A DNA stretch of 6,020 nucleotides from Candidatus Zixiibacteriota bacterium (GTDB taxonomy: Bacteria > Blakebacterota > Blakebacteria > Blakebacterales > Blakebacteraceae): the NCBI GenBank assembly GCA_030604325.1, contig JAUVWC010000097.1:1-6020 (forward strand), in the 5' to 3' direction. This document shows, one piece after another, positions 5,930 through 6,020 of the stretch (position 1 is its first letter; each line of letters begins with the position of its first letter). A program made the translations under genes and the position numbers. The notes under the pieces are model-generated. The model saw only the letters and a list, made by a program, of their open reading frames with translations, was not told where the DNA came from and did no database searches.

Positions 5930-6020
5930 CTAGTTTGTATCGGCCTCGTTCCTCATGAAGGGGAGCAGAGGCAGCATCTTATGGCCGAACTCGCCACCGC
6001 CATGCCGAGGGCGGGGGGGA
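5930..6020 (-). CDS. Possible C-terminal tail of an unidentified protein (5' truncated)
   Basis: Reading the minus strand from the window edge, one frame stays open for 29 codons to a TAG at 5930-5932 and ends in HGGGEFGHKMLPLLPFMR plus seven residues. Third codon positions are mostly G or C, as in the genes of this window, which favours real coding. The fragment is too short to assign to a family. The candidate promoter of the DUF362 operon lies just after this stop. Plus-strand starts at 5954 or 5981 are alternatives but lack a clear ribosome-binding site. Confidence 0.35.
   Translation of the reverse strand, partial: PPRPRHGGGEFGHKMLPLLPFMRNEADTN

Noticed and set aside
1..6020. tRNA, rRNA, CRISPR array, insertion sequence or attachment site
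   Set aside because: No cloverleaf-like segment, regular spacer-repeat array, transposase-like protein or terminal inverted repeats with target duplications were seen on either strand.

Overview
This is a GC-rich bacterial window carrying a compact minus-strand cluster of four genes. It faces the 3' end of an unrelated plus-strand peptidase gene. All coordinates and motifs were read by eye, and no database search was run.

Layout, left to right: (1) bases 1-747, plus strand, the C-terminal part of a large M14-type zinc carboxypeptidase-like protein whose start lies outside the window; (2) bases 748-925, a short convergent intergenic stretch with a perfect 10-bp inverted repeat; (3) bases 926-3133, minus, a 735-aa polytopic membrane protein with a C-terminal spermidine-synthase-like Rossmann domain; (4) bases 3148-3846, minus, a Tat-exported ferredoxin with four [4Fe-4S] cysteine sets, NapG/MauM-like; (5) bases 3839-4825, minus, a NapH/MauN-like membrane iron-sulfur protein; (6) bases 4885-5814, minus, a Tat-exported DUF362 protein; (7) bases 5815-5929, an AT-rich upstream region with a candidate promoter; (8) bases 5930-6020, probably the tail of a further minus-strand gene.

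Transcription of the cluster runs right to left: DUF362, NapH-like, NapG-like, then the spermidine-synthase-like gene. The gaps are 59 nt, an 8-nt overlap and 14 nt, which suggests one operon. Two of the products carry twin-arginine signals and one is a quinol-dehydrogenase-type membrane protein. The simplest reading is a membrane-to-periplasm electron-transfer module: quinol to the NapH-like protein, then to the NapG-like ferredoxin, then to a partner that may be the DUF362 protein. The substrate, and the reason for a spermidine-synthase-like membrane protein in the same unit, cannot be told from sequence.

Organism: an uncultured, GC-rich, probably Gram-negative bacterium. A promoter-like TTTG-N19-TATCTTTG upstream of the operon resembles the Bacteroidota -33/-7 consensus. 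Together with the M14 peptidase type, this hints weakly at the FCB group (for example Gemmatimonadota or a relative). That placement is inference, not identification.
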